NCBI GenBank assembly: GCA_017403825.1
Contig: JAFRDO010000045.1
Coordinates: 1-64,000 of the forward strand
DNA: 64,000 nt
Reading direction: 5' to 3'
Origin: Kiritimatiellia bacterium
GTDB taxonomy: Bacteria; Verrucomicrobiota; Kiritimatiellia; RFP12; UBA1067
The notes under the pieces: generated by a model
Told to the model about the DNA's origin: nothing
The model's input: only the letters and a program-made list of their open reading frames with translations
Database searches by the model: none
Program-made: the position numbers and the translations under genes
Shown: piece by piece, positions 31,396 through 40,329 of the stretch
Numbering within the stretch: the first letter of the stretch is position 1
Layout of the letters: the number at the start of each line of letters is the position of its first letter

Positions 31396-33463
31396 TTTCA
31401 ATCACCCTCACTTTCTCAAAGAAAAGCCTGCGCAGCGCAGGAAGCCTGCGCTCCTGGCGCTCGAGCGACCACATCACGAAGCGCCACTTGCTGGCGAAGT
31501 CATATGACGCAGGGATTTCCGGATTGAACGACTCGAAGCTGTCGCGCATCACGGAAAGCTGCCAGCACATCGCCTGGGTGCGGAACTCGAATCCGCCGAA
31601 GAACCGCGCCGCCAGGTCGGCCATAGGCACCGCCGAGTGTCGCTGCTGGTACGCCTTGAGCGCATGGGCGAAGTGGCCGAGGTAGAAGTTGGCGAGCGCG
31701 TCCAGGTTCTCGTCGGAGTATTCGAGCGACGGCCAGCCGAAGCTGCCGCGTATCGAGCAGGTTGAAACGCGCTTCGGCACGACGCGCTCACGCATTATGT
31801 CGTACTCGAACTCGTATATCTCCTTGCCGACGCCGTAGAGTGGCGACTGGGTCTCAGGGTCATACTTCTTCATCGCCATGTTCTGAGCGGCGGCGTCGCC
31901 CATCAGCGTAGCGAGCCCCAGCACGACCTCGCGCTCCTCAACCGACCCGTCGTCGGCGTTGCGGAAGTAGCTCGCCGGTATCGCGTCCATTGCCTCGCCT
32001 TCGCACCTGTGGCGTATGTAGTAGTCGAGCGGACGCTTCCCGCTGCCCGGTCTGCGCCGAAGCATCAGGTAGAAGTCGCTCAGAGCGATTCCCAGCGAGC
32101 GCAGCGCCCCGATGCGCGAGAGCATGTAGGCGCTGTAGCCGCGCTTCGCGAGAGAGAGGCGCTTCTCCACAAGGCTCATCTCAAGCGGGTTCCTGTTCGT
32201 CTTGTAGACGACTTCGCGCGTCGACCCGCGGCCAGGCTCTACGCCGCCATCGCCGTGCCGCAGCTCATAGACATTGACGTACTCGATCATCTCGTCCTTC
32301 GACATCAGTCCGCGCAGGTTCGAGAGAAGCACCTCGGTGCGGTCGTCCGCGCCCGGATGCAGCGTCTGCCTGCCGTTGACGAACGTCGCGCCAGGCAGGG
32401 CCGTGCGGCGGTCGCCGAACGTGGGCACTGCGCTTTCGCCGACGTGGGAGTAGACCTCGCCGGTGACGTGAAGGTAGAGGGCCTCGGTGAACGCCTTGGA
32501 ACTCTCGTCTGCCAGCTCCGGCTTTGTGAGGAGTGACTCGAAGAGCGACACGAGCTCCTGCGCGCGCTGTATGACGCCAAGGTGGCCTATGCGGCCGAGC
32601 GCAATCGCTTCCATCAGTTTCTCTATCTCCGGCACCAGCTTCTCCAGCGCTGCACCGCGCCTCAGGCCGAAGAACTCGATCTCGTGATGGCCGCGGTAGC
32701 GCGGCAGCCGCACGAAGGAGCACGTGTGCCCCTCGTAAACGCTCACCAGCTCGCGCAGGCACTTCACGAACGAGTCGGGGTCTGTCTCTGCCATCGTCGC
32801 GCAGCGGCGGAACTCGGCGAACGACAGGAAATGCACGCCGCGCGTGGAATGGTAGTAGCGCAGGTCCGACGATATCCGCTTGCGCGACGCCGAAAGCACG
32901 GCGCGCATTTCGTTCTCGGTCCACGCGAGCGCCTTTATGCGCCATTCCTGGCCGAGCCGCCGGTAGTGGTCGAGCGTGGCGTCGATGCGCTCCGTCATCA
33001 CCACGTCGCCCATGGCGAGACCTGCGGACGAGAGAAGCCAGCCGTCCGAGCGCACGAGAACATCGGTCGGCACATCGCGCTGGGCGACCTCCAGCCTGTC
33101 GCGCACGATGTTCGCACACAGCACCGCATGCACGAGCGTCTCGCCGCGCCTCTGCTGCGGCAGGTTGGAAAGCTTCCAGAACCTGCCGCCGAGAAGCGGT
33201 ATCGCCGCGACCGCGTGGTTGCCGGTCGTGACCGTCATGACGCGCCCGGTGGCGCGGCGGCGCAAGGCCGACTTCTCCACGATCAGCACGCTCGGGTGTT
33301 CGTTCAGGTGCCTGGCGACGCCTCTTTCAAGTATGTACGTGTCAGGCCCGATGTCGAACGCATCAAACTTCCGCTCCTGCCCCATGGACATCGTGGCGAC
33401 GGTTTCCGGACGCTTTGCGCCCGTCGCCCTGATGCGCATAAGGAACTGGCGGAACACTCTCAT
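31367..33463 (-). CDS. Large conserved-looking protein of unknown function in the envelope operon
   Basis: The 698-residue protein is not one I recognise. It has no signal peptide or membrane helix and is rich in Arg/Leu/Glu helices. Visible features are LVRSDGWLLSSAGLAMGD near 145, a segment RYRGHHEIEFFGLRRGAALE near 260, RRPGSGKRPLDYYIRHRCEG near 485, and SIRGSFGWPSLEYSDENLDA near 590. Its start overlaps the upstream MurU/AmgK-like gene (ATGA) and its end overlaps kdsB, so it is tightly coupled to surface polysaccharide genes. A cytoplasmic role there is inferred only from this. Confidence 0.75.
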   Translation of the reverse strand: MRVFRQFLMRIRATGAKRPETVATMSMGQERKFDAFDIGPDTYILERGVARHLNEHPSVLIVEKSALRRRATGRVMTVTTGNHAVAAIPLLGGRFWKLSNLPQQRRGETLVHAVLCANIVRDRLEVAQRDVPTDVLVRSDGWLLSSAGLAMGDVVMTERIDATLDHYRRLGQEWRIKALAWTENEMRAVLSASRKRISSDLRYYHSTRGVHFLSFAEFRRCATMAETDPDSFVKCLRELVSVYEGHTCSFVRLPRYRGHHEIEFFGLRRGAALEKLVPEIEKLMEAIALGRIGHLGVIQRAQELVSLFESLLTKPELADESSKAFTEALYLHVTGEVYSHVGESAVPTFGDRRTALPGATFVNGRQTLHPGADDRTEVLLSNLRGLMSKDEMIEYVNVYELRHGDGGVEPGRGSTREVVYKTNRNPLEMSLVEKRLSLAKRGYSAYMLSRIGALRSLGIALSDFYLMLRRRPGSGKRPLDYYIRHRCEGEAMDAIPASYFRNADDGSVEEREVVLGLATLMGDAAAQNMAMKKYDPETQSPLYGVGKEIYEFEYDIMRERVVPKRVSTCSIRGSFGWPSLEYSDENLDALANFYLGHFAHALKAYQQRHSAVPMADLAARFFGGFEFRTQAMCWQLSVMRDSFESFNPEIPASYDFASKWRFVMWSLERQERRLPALRRLFFEKVRVIESEDVCLDSK

Positions 33464-35163
33464 TGGTGGTGGTGATGGCTGCAACCGCAGTCGCAATGCT
33501 CATGGCCGTGCTCGTGGCCGCGCAACCGCATCTCCTCGGCAATCAGGTCTTCGGCAAGCGCACCGACAGCGTCAAGCCCCGCCTCGTCGGCGGCGGCAAG
33601 CAGGTTCTGCAAGGCCGGCAGCACCCACTTGCCGAACTGGGGCTGGCCGACGGACGCCAGCCGCCCGTATGCGCCAAGGCACTGCACGAGACGCTGCACC
33701 GCCGCCATGGGCAAGACCTTCACGATGTCGCTGCGGCCGCTCTTCTTCGCGTAAAGCGCGGCAAGCGCCCTGCGCTCGCCGTCTGTCAGGGACACGTACG
33801 GGTCGTAAAGAAGCGACGCGAGGTCATACGCGGCAGGGCCAAGCCTCATTCCCTGAAAGTCAATGAACGACAAGGAGTCGCCCTTCCACAGCACGTTCGT
33901 AGACTGGAAGTCGCGATGGACCAACGCCTTCTGCTCCTTCTCCAGCACGGCGGCGACCCCCTCCAGCTCGCGCTTCGCCGCCTCCGGCATCTCGCGCATG
34001 AACTGCGTTCCGAGGCAGTGCTTTGCGAAAAGCCCCCGCTCCCAGGCCCACGTCTCGTCGTCGAAGCCGGGCAGAAGGTTCAAGTCATCAAGGGCCGGGT
34101 CTTCTCCGAGGGCGTTGAACCTGACGAGCGTCTCTACGACCTTGACGTAATCCTCGAGCGACATCTTGCGATCCGTCCCTGCGTCGGAAAGGACAAGGAC
34201 CTTGAGCGACGCCAGGTCCGCCAGCACGTCCGGCACAGGCACGCCTTTCGACTTCAGGTAGCGTGCGTGCCCAGCGTAGAGCCCGTTCTCGTCGCGGTTG
34301 CCGTCATCGTAGAGGATTACGATTCCCTTGTCACAACGGAAGAACACGCGCTCGCTGCCGCGCGCCCCGAGGAACTCGACCCGTCCGTCCGACCCGACTG
34401 CCTCCAGGGCGGCCTTCACCTGCGGCATGTCCGCAAAGGCGTTGTCATCGCCGTCGCGGTTGAGGTCGATGTAGGCGGAAACCGTACCGGCATCGGTCCA
34501 GAGCATGTCATCGCACTTCACGGCCTTCACGAACCTGCCGCGCATCATCGCATCCTCGAAAGCCGTCACGATTGAGGAGAAGCCGTCCGGCCTGACAAAC
34601 TCTAAAACGTTCGGCTTGAGAACGGAGATGCCGCAGAACGTGTAGGTTCCGTCCACCCCGGCGTCCTGGCTGCGCCAGTTCGTCACGAAGCCGCTCTCCG
34701 GCTCCACCTCTATCGTCCGCGGGCCCGACTCCGAAACCAGGGCGCAGCCGATCACGGCGGGACTGCCGAAGCCGCGCGCGTCGTCCGCCGGGTTAGGCGC
34801 GTTCTCGACCACGATGTCTCCGTTCACCAGGAAGAACGGCTCGCCGTTGATCCATTCGCGGAGAGGATTGAGGACTCCGCCCGTGCCCAGTATCTCCGGC
34901 TCGTAGCTGACCTTCAACTTTACCTTGTCGCCGTTCGTCGCAGCTGCGCGGCGGTAGCCGTCGACCCACGTCTTGACCTGCTCGTGCAGGCAGTGTGAGT
35001 TGAACGCGAAGTCGTCCACGCCCCATCCGCGGAGCATCGAGACGATACGCCCGAGCATTGGCTCGCCCCACACGGGCATCAGGGGCTTCGGCGTGGCGCA
35101 CGTGAACGGCCTAAGCCGCGTACCGTGCCCCGCCGCCAGAACGATAGCCTTGTGCACCTTCAT
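33460..35163 (-). CDS. Nucleotidyltransferase-kinase fusion, MurU/AmgK-like, with His-rich tail
   Basis: The 567-residue protein joins a sugar-1-phosphate nucleotidyltransferase (1-~235; LAAGHGTRLRPFT, PKPLMPV, GTGGVL, LVNGDIV, WTDAGT) to an aminoglycoside-phosphotransferase-type kinase (~240-540; LVHRDFQSTNVLW with the catalytic Asp, SFIDFQGM). Separate AmgK (MurNAc/GlcNAc anomeric kinase) and MurU (uridylyltransferase) recycle peptidoglycan sugars to UDP-MurNAc in Pseudomonas. Here the same pair of activities is probably on one chain. The last ~19 residues (GHEHGHEHCDCGCSHHHHQ) look metal-binding. The start at 35163 overlaps the upstream stop (ATGA). Confidence 0.85.
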   Translation of the reverse strand: MKVHKAIVLAAGHGTRLRPFTCATPKPLMPVWGEPMLGRIVSMLRGWGVDDFAFNSHCLHEQVKTWVDGYRRAAATNGDKVKLKVSYEPEILGTGGVLNPLREWINGEPFFLVNGDIVVENAPNPADDARGFGSPAVIGCALVSESGPRTIEVEPESGFVTNWRSQDAGVDGTYTFCGISVLKPNVLEFVRPDGFSSIVTAFEDAMMRGRFVKAVKCDDMLWTDAGTVSAYIDLNRDGDDNAFADMPQVKAALEAVGSDGRVEFLGARGSERVFFRCDKGIVILYDDGNRDENGLYAGHARYLKSKGVPVPDVLADLASLKVLVLSDAGTDRKMSLEDYVKVVETLVRFNALGEDPALDDLNLLPGFDDETWAWERGLFAKHCLGTQFMREMPEAAKRELEGVAAVLEKEQKALVHRDFQSTNVLWKGDSLSFIDFQGMRLGPAAYDLASLLYDPYVSLTDGERRALAALYAKKSGRSDIVKVLPMAAVQRLVQCLGAYGRLASVGQPQFGKWVLPALQNLLAAADEAGLDAVGALAEDLIAEEMRLRGHEHGHEHCDCGCSHHHHQ

Positions 35164-35969
35164 CTGTAGACGCTCCGCTGGCGCTGCACGTGCACCCTCG
35201 GTTCCTCCAAGAGGAGCGAATACCACTGGTCGCCAAGGCCTGAATTCGAGAAATGGGCGATGCGGTTGTTCATCAGCTGCTCGTGGTTCTGCTTCAGCGT
35301 GGCGTCGTCGCTCTTCTTCAGGGCCTCCGTGAGCGTCTTGAACGCGCCGTCGGCGTCGCCCTTCTTCACCTGCATCCAGCTCATCGCGGCGGCGAGCAGC
35401 ACGTTGCCATTGTAGCGAACCCTGGCGACGCCCTTGCGGTATACCTTCTCGATCTCTGGCATGGGACGGTCAAGCATAAACATGCGCGCCATCTTGATGG
35501 CGGACATCGTAGGGTCGAGGCATATCGCCTTCGGCATGAGCGCGTCCACGGACTTGAAGTCCTTGATCATCCAGCAAAGCTGCAGGCGCGCCGTCGCGAT
35601 CTGGCGCCCCATGAGGGGAACCCACAGGCGGAAGCGCTCCAGCGACTTCGTCTGCTCAAGCGCCTGCCGCACGAACACCTTCGTGTCCTCCGCGATCTCC
35701 TTCTGCGCCGCCTGTACGGAGCCGGGCGGTCGCAGCTGCCAGCGCTGCATCTTCCGTTGGAGCTGCTTCTGACCGGCGAGGAGTATCGCCTGCACCTTCT
35801 CCATCTCGCGCTTGACGCGCTTCTGGATCAAATGTCCGACCACGCCCTGAAAGACGCCGAAGCCGACGATTCCGGCGAAGACGCTCCAGCCCGTGCCCCA
35901 GTCGCCGACGAAGTACGCGGCGGCAAAAACGCCGCCTCCGGCGGCTATCGCCAAGATTACCGTAACCAT
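35160..35969 (-). CDS. Membrane-anchored helical-repeat protein, unknown function
   Basis: The 269-residue protein starts with two membrane segments (VILAIAAGGGVFAAAYFVG and WSVFAGIVGFGVFQGVVGHL), then a basic coiled region (RVKREMEKVQAILLAGQKQLQRK) and TPR-like helical pairs (NGNVLLAAAMSWMQVKKGDADGAFKTL). It resembles scaffold proteins but I know no homologue by name. It heads the operon with the MurU/AmgK-like fusion, kdsB and azlCD, and it starts 6 nt after a -10 hexamer. Confidence 0.75.
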   Translation of the reverse strand: MVTVILAIAAGGGVFAAAYFVGDWGTGWSVFAGIVGFGVFQGVVGHLIQKRVKREMEKVQAILLAGQKQLQRKMQRWQLRPPGSVQAAQKEIAEDTKVFVRQALEQTKSLERFRLWVPLMGRQIATARLQLCWMIKDFKSVDALMPKAICLDPTMSAIKMARMFMLDRPMPEIEKVYRKGVARVRYNGNVLLAAAMSWMQVKKGDADGAFKTLTEALKKSDDATLKQNHEQLMNNRIAHFSNSGLGDQWYSLLLEEPRVHVQRQRSVYR

Positions 35970-35975
35970 GCGCGA

Positions 35976-35981
35976 ATTATA
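35976..35981 (-). promoter_or_regulatory. Leaderless promoter of the 35969-29366 operon
   Basis: Minus-strand TGATATAAT; 6 nt separate the hexamer from the ATG at 35969. Confidence 0.68.
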
Positions 35982-36018
35982 TCATTTCCCCACCGTACCG
36001 CGCAACGCAATTGTCAAG

Positions 36019-37122
36019 TCAATCCGCCAGGAGGTCGCCGAGACGCATCGCGTGGGACGCCTTGATCAGGACGAGGTCGCCGGCGGAGACGTCGACGCGG
36101 AAACGCTTCTTCAGGGCGGCGACGCTCTTGTACACCAGATGGCAGAGGCACTGCGACGACATCTCGCCGACGCCGATCACGAGCGGTATGCCGAGCGACA
36201 TCGCGTGGCCGAACACCATCTTGTGCAGCTCGAGCGACCTGTCGCCCAGCTCGAACATGTCGCCCAGCACCGCGATGCGCCGTCCGTCGCACGGCGTGGC
36301 CGCGAAAGCGTCGAGCGCGGCAATCATCGAGTCGGGGTTGGCGTTGTATGTGTCGTCGATGAACGTCGCGCCCCACTTCTCCGAAACGCGCCAGCGCGCC
36401 CCGGGGAGCGCGAAGTCGCCGAGACGTGCCGCGCACTCGCCGTGCGTGACGCCAAGCTCGCGGGCGGTCGCATACGCCAGCATCATGTTGGAGAGGTTGT
36501 GCGCCCCGGGGAGCGGACATTCGAGACCGCCGGACGACACGTCGACTTCGATCAGCCGCGGATTGGAAAGGCGGCGGAGCACGTCGAGCTGGTTGCACGA
36601 GGAAGAGACGACGTTGAAGTCCTTGGTGGACGCGAAGAGAGTTCCCTTCTCCTCGGCTATTCCCTCCTGCGTCCCGAAGAACTCGATGTGCGCCGTGCCT
36701 ATCGAGGCGATCACGCCGACGCCCGGCTCGGCGATGTCGCATAACGCCTTAATCTCACCAGGGTGGTTCGTGCCCATCTCCAGGACAAGGAAGTCCGCGT
36801 CGTCAGGGCAGTTGAGGATCGTCAGCGGCAGCCCGATGTGGTTGTTGAAGTTTCCCTCCGTGCCGGGGCAGGCGAGGAACGCCTTGAGGAACTCCTTGGT
36901 CGTGGTCTTGCCGGCGGAGCCCGTAAGCCCCACGACCTTCGCCTTCAGGGCGCGGCGGCGCTCGCGGGCGCGGCGCTGCAGCTCGTCCAGCCCGTCGATG
37001 ACGTCGGCAGCTCCGGCGGCCAGCGCCTGCGGAATGAAGTCATGCCCGTCGGCCTTCTCGCCCTTCAGCGCGACGAAGCCCATGCCGGGCCTCACCTCGC
37101 GGGAGTCGAACGTGTACCTCAC
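36019..37122 (-). CDS. murF: UDP-MurNAc-tripeptide--D-Ala-D-Ala ligase
   Basis: MurF adds D-Ala-D-Ala to the peptidoglycan precursor. The 367-residue protein has the P-loop GLTGSAGKTTTKE, LEMGTNHPGEI, the IGTAHIEFFGT segment and the C-terminal DDTYNANPDSM. E. coli MurF has 452 residues; the N-terminal substrate domain is short here (MRYTFDSREVRPG starts directly), as in some PVC members. The start overlaps the lpxA stop (ATGA). No other mur ligase is present. Confidence 0.92.
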   Translation of the reverse strand: MRYTFDSREVRPGMGFVALKGEKADGHDFIPQALAAGAADVIDGLDELQRRARERRRALKAKVVGLTGSAGKTTTKEFLKAFLACPGTEGNFNNHIGLPLTILNCPDDADFLVLEMGTNHPGEIKALCDIAEPGVGVIASIGTAHIEFFGTQEGIAEEKGTLFASTKDFNVVSSSCNQLDVLRRLSNPRLIEVDVSSGGLECPLPGAHNLSNMMLAYATARELGVTHGECAARLGDFALPGARWRVSEKWGATFIDDTYNANPDSMIAALDAFAATPCDGRRIAVLGDMFELGDRSLELHKMVFGHAMSLGIPLVIGVGEMSSQCLCHLVYKSVAALKKRFRVDVSAGDLVLIKASHAMRLGDLLAD

Positions 37123-37898
37123 GCCACGCCCCTGTGCGAGTTGCGGTAGAACGCCACGAGGTCGCGCACCTCGTCAAACTGCTCGATGTCGTTCTCGACG
37201 CGCTCCAGCGCTTGCGAGCGGTTAAGGTCGGAGCGATATATGAAGCGATGGGCCTCCTTCAGGGCCTGAATCACCTCCTTGCTGAAGCCTCGGCGCGTAA
37301 GCCCGACGATGTTGACGCCGATGGCCCTGAGCGTGCTCTCGTGCATGTCGCAGAGCATGTAGGGCGGTACGTCCTGGCGTATCTTGGAGCAGCCGCCTAT
37401 CATGGCGTGCTTGCCGATGGTGCAGAACTGATGCGCCGCGCAGACGCCGCCGACTATCGCCCAGTCCTGTATGTGCACGTCGCCGGCGAGCTGGACGGAG
37501 TTGGAGCATATCACGTGGTCGCCGAGTATCACCCCGTGCGCCGCGTGGCAGTAGCACATGAACAGGCAGTCGCTGCCGATTATCGTCTTCTCGCCGTCCG
37601 CCGTGCCGAGATGCACCGTAGCGAACTCGCGTATCACAGTGCGGTCGCCGACCTCGACGTAGCTGACCGAGCCGTCCTTGTACTTCAGGTCCTGAGTCTT
37701 CATGCCGACGCAGGCGTACGGGAATATCTGGCACTGCGAGCCGATCGTGGTGTGGCCGTCTATTATCGCCCCCTGCTTGACGATCGTCCCGTCGCCAAGC
37801 CGCACGTTTGCGCCGACGTGCGCATACGGGCCAATCTCGACGTCCGCGCCAAGGACGGCCCCGTCCTCGACTATGGCAGTTGGGTGTATCTTCGCCAT
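37119..37898 (-). CDS. lpxA: UDP-N-acetylglucosamine acyltransferase
   Basis: LpxA performs the first step of lipid A synthesis. The 259-residue protein is a left-handed beta helix of hexapeptide repeats (IHPTAIVEDGAVLGADVEIG, IGPYAHVG, GDGTIVKQG), with the catalytic His in CYCHAAHGV and the C-terminal helical part (LTRRGFSKEVIQALKEAHR). GGAGG lies 7 nt before the ATG at 37898. The length matches E. coli LpxA (262). It supports an LPS-containing outer membrane. Confidence 0.95.
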   Translation of the reverse strand: MAKIHPTAIVEDGAVLGADVEIGPYAHVGANVRLGDGTIVKQGAIIDGHTTIGSQCQIFPYACVGMKTQDLKYKDGSVSYVEVGDRTVIREFATVHLGTADGEKTIIGSDCLFMCYCHAAHGVILGDHVICSNSVQLAGDVHIQDWAIVGGVCAAHQFCTIGKHAMIGGCSKIRQDVPPYMLCDMHESTLRAIGVNIVGLTRRGFSKEVIQALKEAHRFIYRSDLNRSQALERVENDIEQFDEVRDLVAFYRNSHRGVA

Positions 37899-37914
37899 CT
37901 TTAGACCTCCGTTA

Positions 37915-39033
37915 TCAAAGGTGCCTTCGCATCAGCTTCGCCGCCAGCACGAGACATGCCGCCACCGGCAGCCACATCAGGATCTCCGGGTGCGCCCAGT
38001 AGAACCTCTCGCACGACAGCATGAGTATGATGATGACATAGTATCCGAGCGACACGGCCAATGCGATCGCCATGCCTATGGTCGATTCCTTGCGCTGCGA
38101 CCTGATTCCGAGCGGTATGCCGACAAGGACGAAGCAGATGGAAGCCATCGCGAACACGAACCGCTTGCTCAGCTCGACCAGATGCTCGCTCAGCTCGCGG
38201 CGGGTAAAGTCTCGCTTGGCATCCTCCACAGCGCCATTTCCGGATATGGAGGCGATCTCCGCACGGCGGGCGCGTATCTGCGCCAGCATCTCTGAGAAGC
38301 GGAAGTCCTTGACCCTCTTGGTGTAGTGCGACCTCTTGATCACGTTCTTCAGCGAGTAGGGGAAGCGGCTGGCCCTCACCATCGTGCGGTGCTCCTCGTC
38401 GACGGGATCGACCGTCATCTGGTAGAGCTCGAAGTCGACGTCCGCCCCGGACTGCGTCACGAGCGCCTTCTCCGCCGTAATCAGGCGGTCGAACTTCGGG
38501 TTCGAGTAGTCCAGCACCACGAGGTCGTAGAGCCAGTTGCCCTCCTTGCGGCCGAAGTAGAGCTTCACCTTCGGGAAGTCGGAGATGAGCCGCCCCGGCT
38601 CAAGCACGCCGAGCCCGGCCTTCACCGACACCTTGGCCTTGAGCGTCCGCCGCACCTCGTGTCCGCGCGGCACGATCTCGTTGTTCACCCACAGCCCGAG
38701 CATGGCGCAAAGCGCGCCGAAGGCGACCGGCCAGCGCACCACCGACAGGAGGTTGATGCCGCACGCGCGCATCGCCGCGATCTCGCTGTCGGCGGAGAGG
38801 CGCGAGAACACGAGTATGGCGCTCACGAGCAGGGCGAGCGGCATCGACCACTGGAGCGTCTCCGGCAGCGACACCATGCAGAACTCGCCCACGAGCGGCA
38901 TCGGCACACCGTCCATGACAAGGTCCACGATCTGCACGAGCAGGGCGATCGTCAGCACGAACGAAAGCACCAGGAACGCGAGCAGGAAGCTCGAGAGGAA
39001 CGAGCCGAAGACGTATCTCTCGATAGTTTTCAA
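37915..39033 (-). CDS. LptF/LptG family LPS export permease
   Basis: The 372-residue protein has the family layout: ERYVFGSFLSSFLLAFLVLS at the N-terminus, helices near 10-32, 55-78 and 96-118, a periplasmic jellyroll (about 130-270), and three C-terminal helices (FVFAMASICFVLVGIPLGIRS). With LptB it drives LPS extraction from the inner membrane. Only one of the two family members is here; it cannot be told whether it is F or G. Its ATG overlaps the tyrS stop. Confidence 0.9.
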   Translation of the reverse strand: MKTIERYVFGSFLSSFLLAFLVLSFVLTIALLVQIVDLVMDGVPMPLVGEFCMVSLPETLQWSMPLALLVSAILVFSRLSADSEIAAMRACGINLLSVVRWPVAFGALCAMLGLWVNNEIVPRGHEVRRTLKAKVSVKAGLGVLEPGRLISDFPKVKLYFGRKEGNWLYDLVVLDYSNPKFDRLITAEKALVTQSGADVDFELYQMTVDPVDEEHRTMVRASRFPYSLKNVIKRSHYTKRVKDFRFSEMLAQIRARRAEIASISGNGAVEDAKRDFTRRELSEHLVELSKRFVFAMASICFVLVGIPLGIRSQRKESTIGMAIALAVSLGYYVIIILMLSCERFYWAHPEILMWLPVAACLVLAAKLMRRHL

Positions 39034-40274
39034 AACCTGAGCACGAAGTAGTTCTTCTTTCCGCTGCGCAGCACGGCCACGCCTTCGGCGGTGATGTCGG
39101 ACTCGGCGAAGACGCGTGCGTCGTCCACCCGCGCGTCGTTGAGCGACAGGCCGCCCTGCCTCGCCATGCGCCGCGCCTCGCCGTTGGACGAGAACATCCC
39201 GGCGGCGGCGGCGACCGCGAACACCGCCTTGCCCACGCAGTCCTCGCGGCGCATCTGCGCGCTCGGCACGTCGCTGGCCTTCGCCACGTCGGCGGAGGAC
39301 TTCTTCGCATACAACGCCTCAGTCGCTTCCTGCGCCTGGCGCAACCCGTCCTCGCCGTGCACGAGACGCGTCAGCTCCTCGGCGAGGGCCTTCTGCGGTA
39401 TGCGGGCCTCGGGACGGGCGCGCATCTCCGCCTCAAGCGCGGCGATCTCGTCGAGCGAGCGCATCGAGAACACCTTCAGGTAGCGGATTACGTCCGCGTC
39501 CGCCGCGCGCATGAAGTACTGGTACCAGTCGAAGACAGGCGTCATCGACGCATCCATGAAGAGCGCGTTTCCCTCGCTCTTGCCGAACTTGCGCCCGGCG
39601 GAGTCGAGCAGCAGCGGGAACGTCAGCCCGTAGGCCGTCTCGCCGCGCAGCCGCCGCACGAGGTCGGTGCCGGCGGTGATGTTGCCCCACTGGTCGGCCC
39701 CGCCCACCTCAAGGCGGCAGCCGTATGTGTCGTAGAGGTGGAGGAAGTCGTTGCCCTGCAGTATCTGGTAGCTGAACTCGGTGAACGTGAGCGCGCCCTC
39801 GCTCGCCTCCAGGCGCTTCTTCACCGACTCCTTGGCGAGCATCTGCGGCACGCGGAAGTTCACCGCGATGTCACGCAGGAACTCGATGGCCGACGTGCCC
39901 TTGTACCAGTCGTAGTTGTCCACCATCACGGCCGCGTTCGGCCCGTCGAAGTCGAGTATGCGCGAAAGGTTCTCGCGTATGCCGGCCTTGTTCTCCGCCA
40001 CCTGCTCGACCGTGAGCATGTTGCGCTCGGCCGACTTGCCGCTCGGGTCGCCTATCAGCCCAGTCGCGCCGCCGACGAGCGCGATGACCCGGTGGCCGGC
40101 CTGCTGGAAGCGCCGCAGCACCATTATCGACACGAGATTGCCGGCCTGCAGCGACCGGGCGGACGGATCGAAGCCGCAGTAGACCGTCGTCGGACGCTCC
40201 AGCGCAGCCTCGATGCTAGGATCGGTCAATGCCTCGACGAGTCCGCGGGCCCTCAGTTCGTCTATCAGTCTCAT
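39030..40274 (-). CDS. tyrS: Tyrosyl-tRNA synthetase
   Basis: The 414-residue class I synthetase has YCGFDPSARSLQAGNLV at the HIGH site, GDPSGKSAER, DNYDWY, the KMSKS loop as KFGKSEGN, and a C-terminal S4 domain (RRMARQGGLSLNDARVDD). In most bacterial TyrRS the HIGH site reads SLHxGH; here both His are replaced (Gln43, Asn46). The ATG at 40274 is chosen because a -10 element ends 7 nt before it. It leads the operon tyrS-lptF/G-lpxA-murF and is divergent from a tRNA gene. Confidence 0.95.
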   Translation of the reverse strand: MRLIDELRARGLVEALTDPSIEAALERPTTVYCGFDPSARSLQAGNLVSIMVLRRFQQAGHRVIALVGGATGLIGDPSGKSAERNMLTVEQVAENKAGIRENLSRILDFDGPNAAVMVDNYDWYKGTSAIEFLRDIAVNFRVPQMLAKESVKKRLEASEGALTFTEFSYQILQGNDFLHLYDTYGCRLEVGGADQWGNITAGTDLVRRLRGETAYGLTFPLLLDSAGRKFGKSEGNALFMDASMTPVFDWYQYFMRAADADVIRYLKVFSMRSLDEIAALEAEMRARPEARIPQKALAEELTRLVHGEDGLRQAQEATEALYAKKSSADVAKASDVPSAQMRREDCVGKAVFAVAAAAGMFSSNGEARRMARQGGLSLNDARVDDARVFAESDITAEGVAVLRSGKKNYFVLRF

Positions 40275-40281
40275 GCGAGGT

Positions 40282-40287
40282 ATTATA
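40282..40287 (-). promoter_or_regulatory. Leaderless promoter of tyrS
   Basis: Minus-strand TGGTATAAT; 7 nt separate the hexamer from the ATG. Confidence 0.72.
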
Positions 40288-40308
40288 CCAAAATCGCCCG
40301 AGATATGG

Positions 40309-40314
40309 TATACT
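40309..40314 (+). promoter_or_regulatory. Extended -10 promoter of tRNA-Thr
   Basis: TGGTATACT, about 15 nt before the tRNA 5' end, back to back with the tyrS promoter. Confidence 0.65.
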
Positions 40315-40329
40315 ACCCGACATCTGCCC

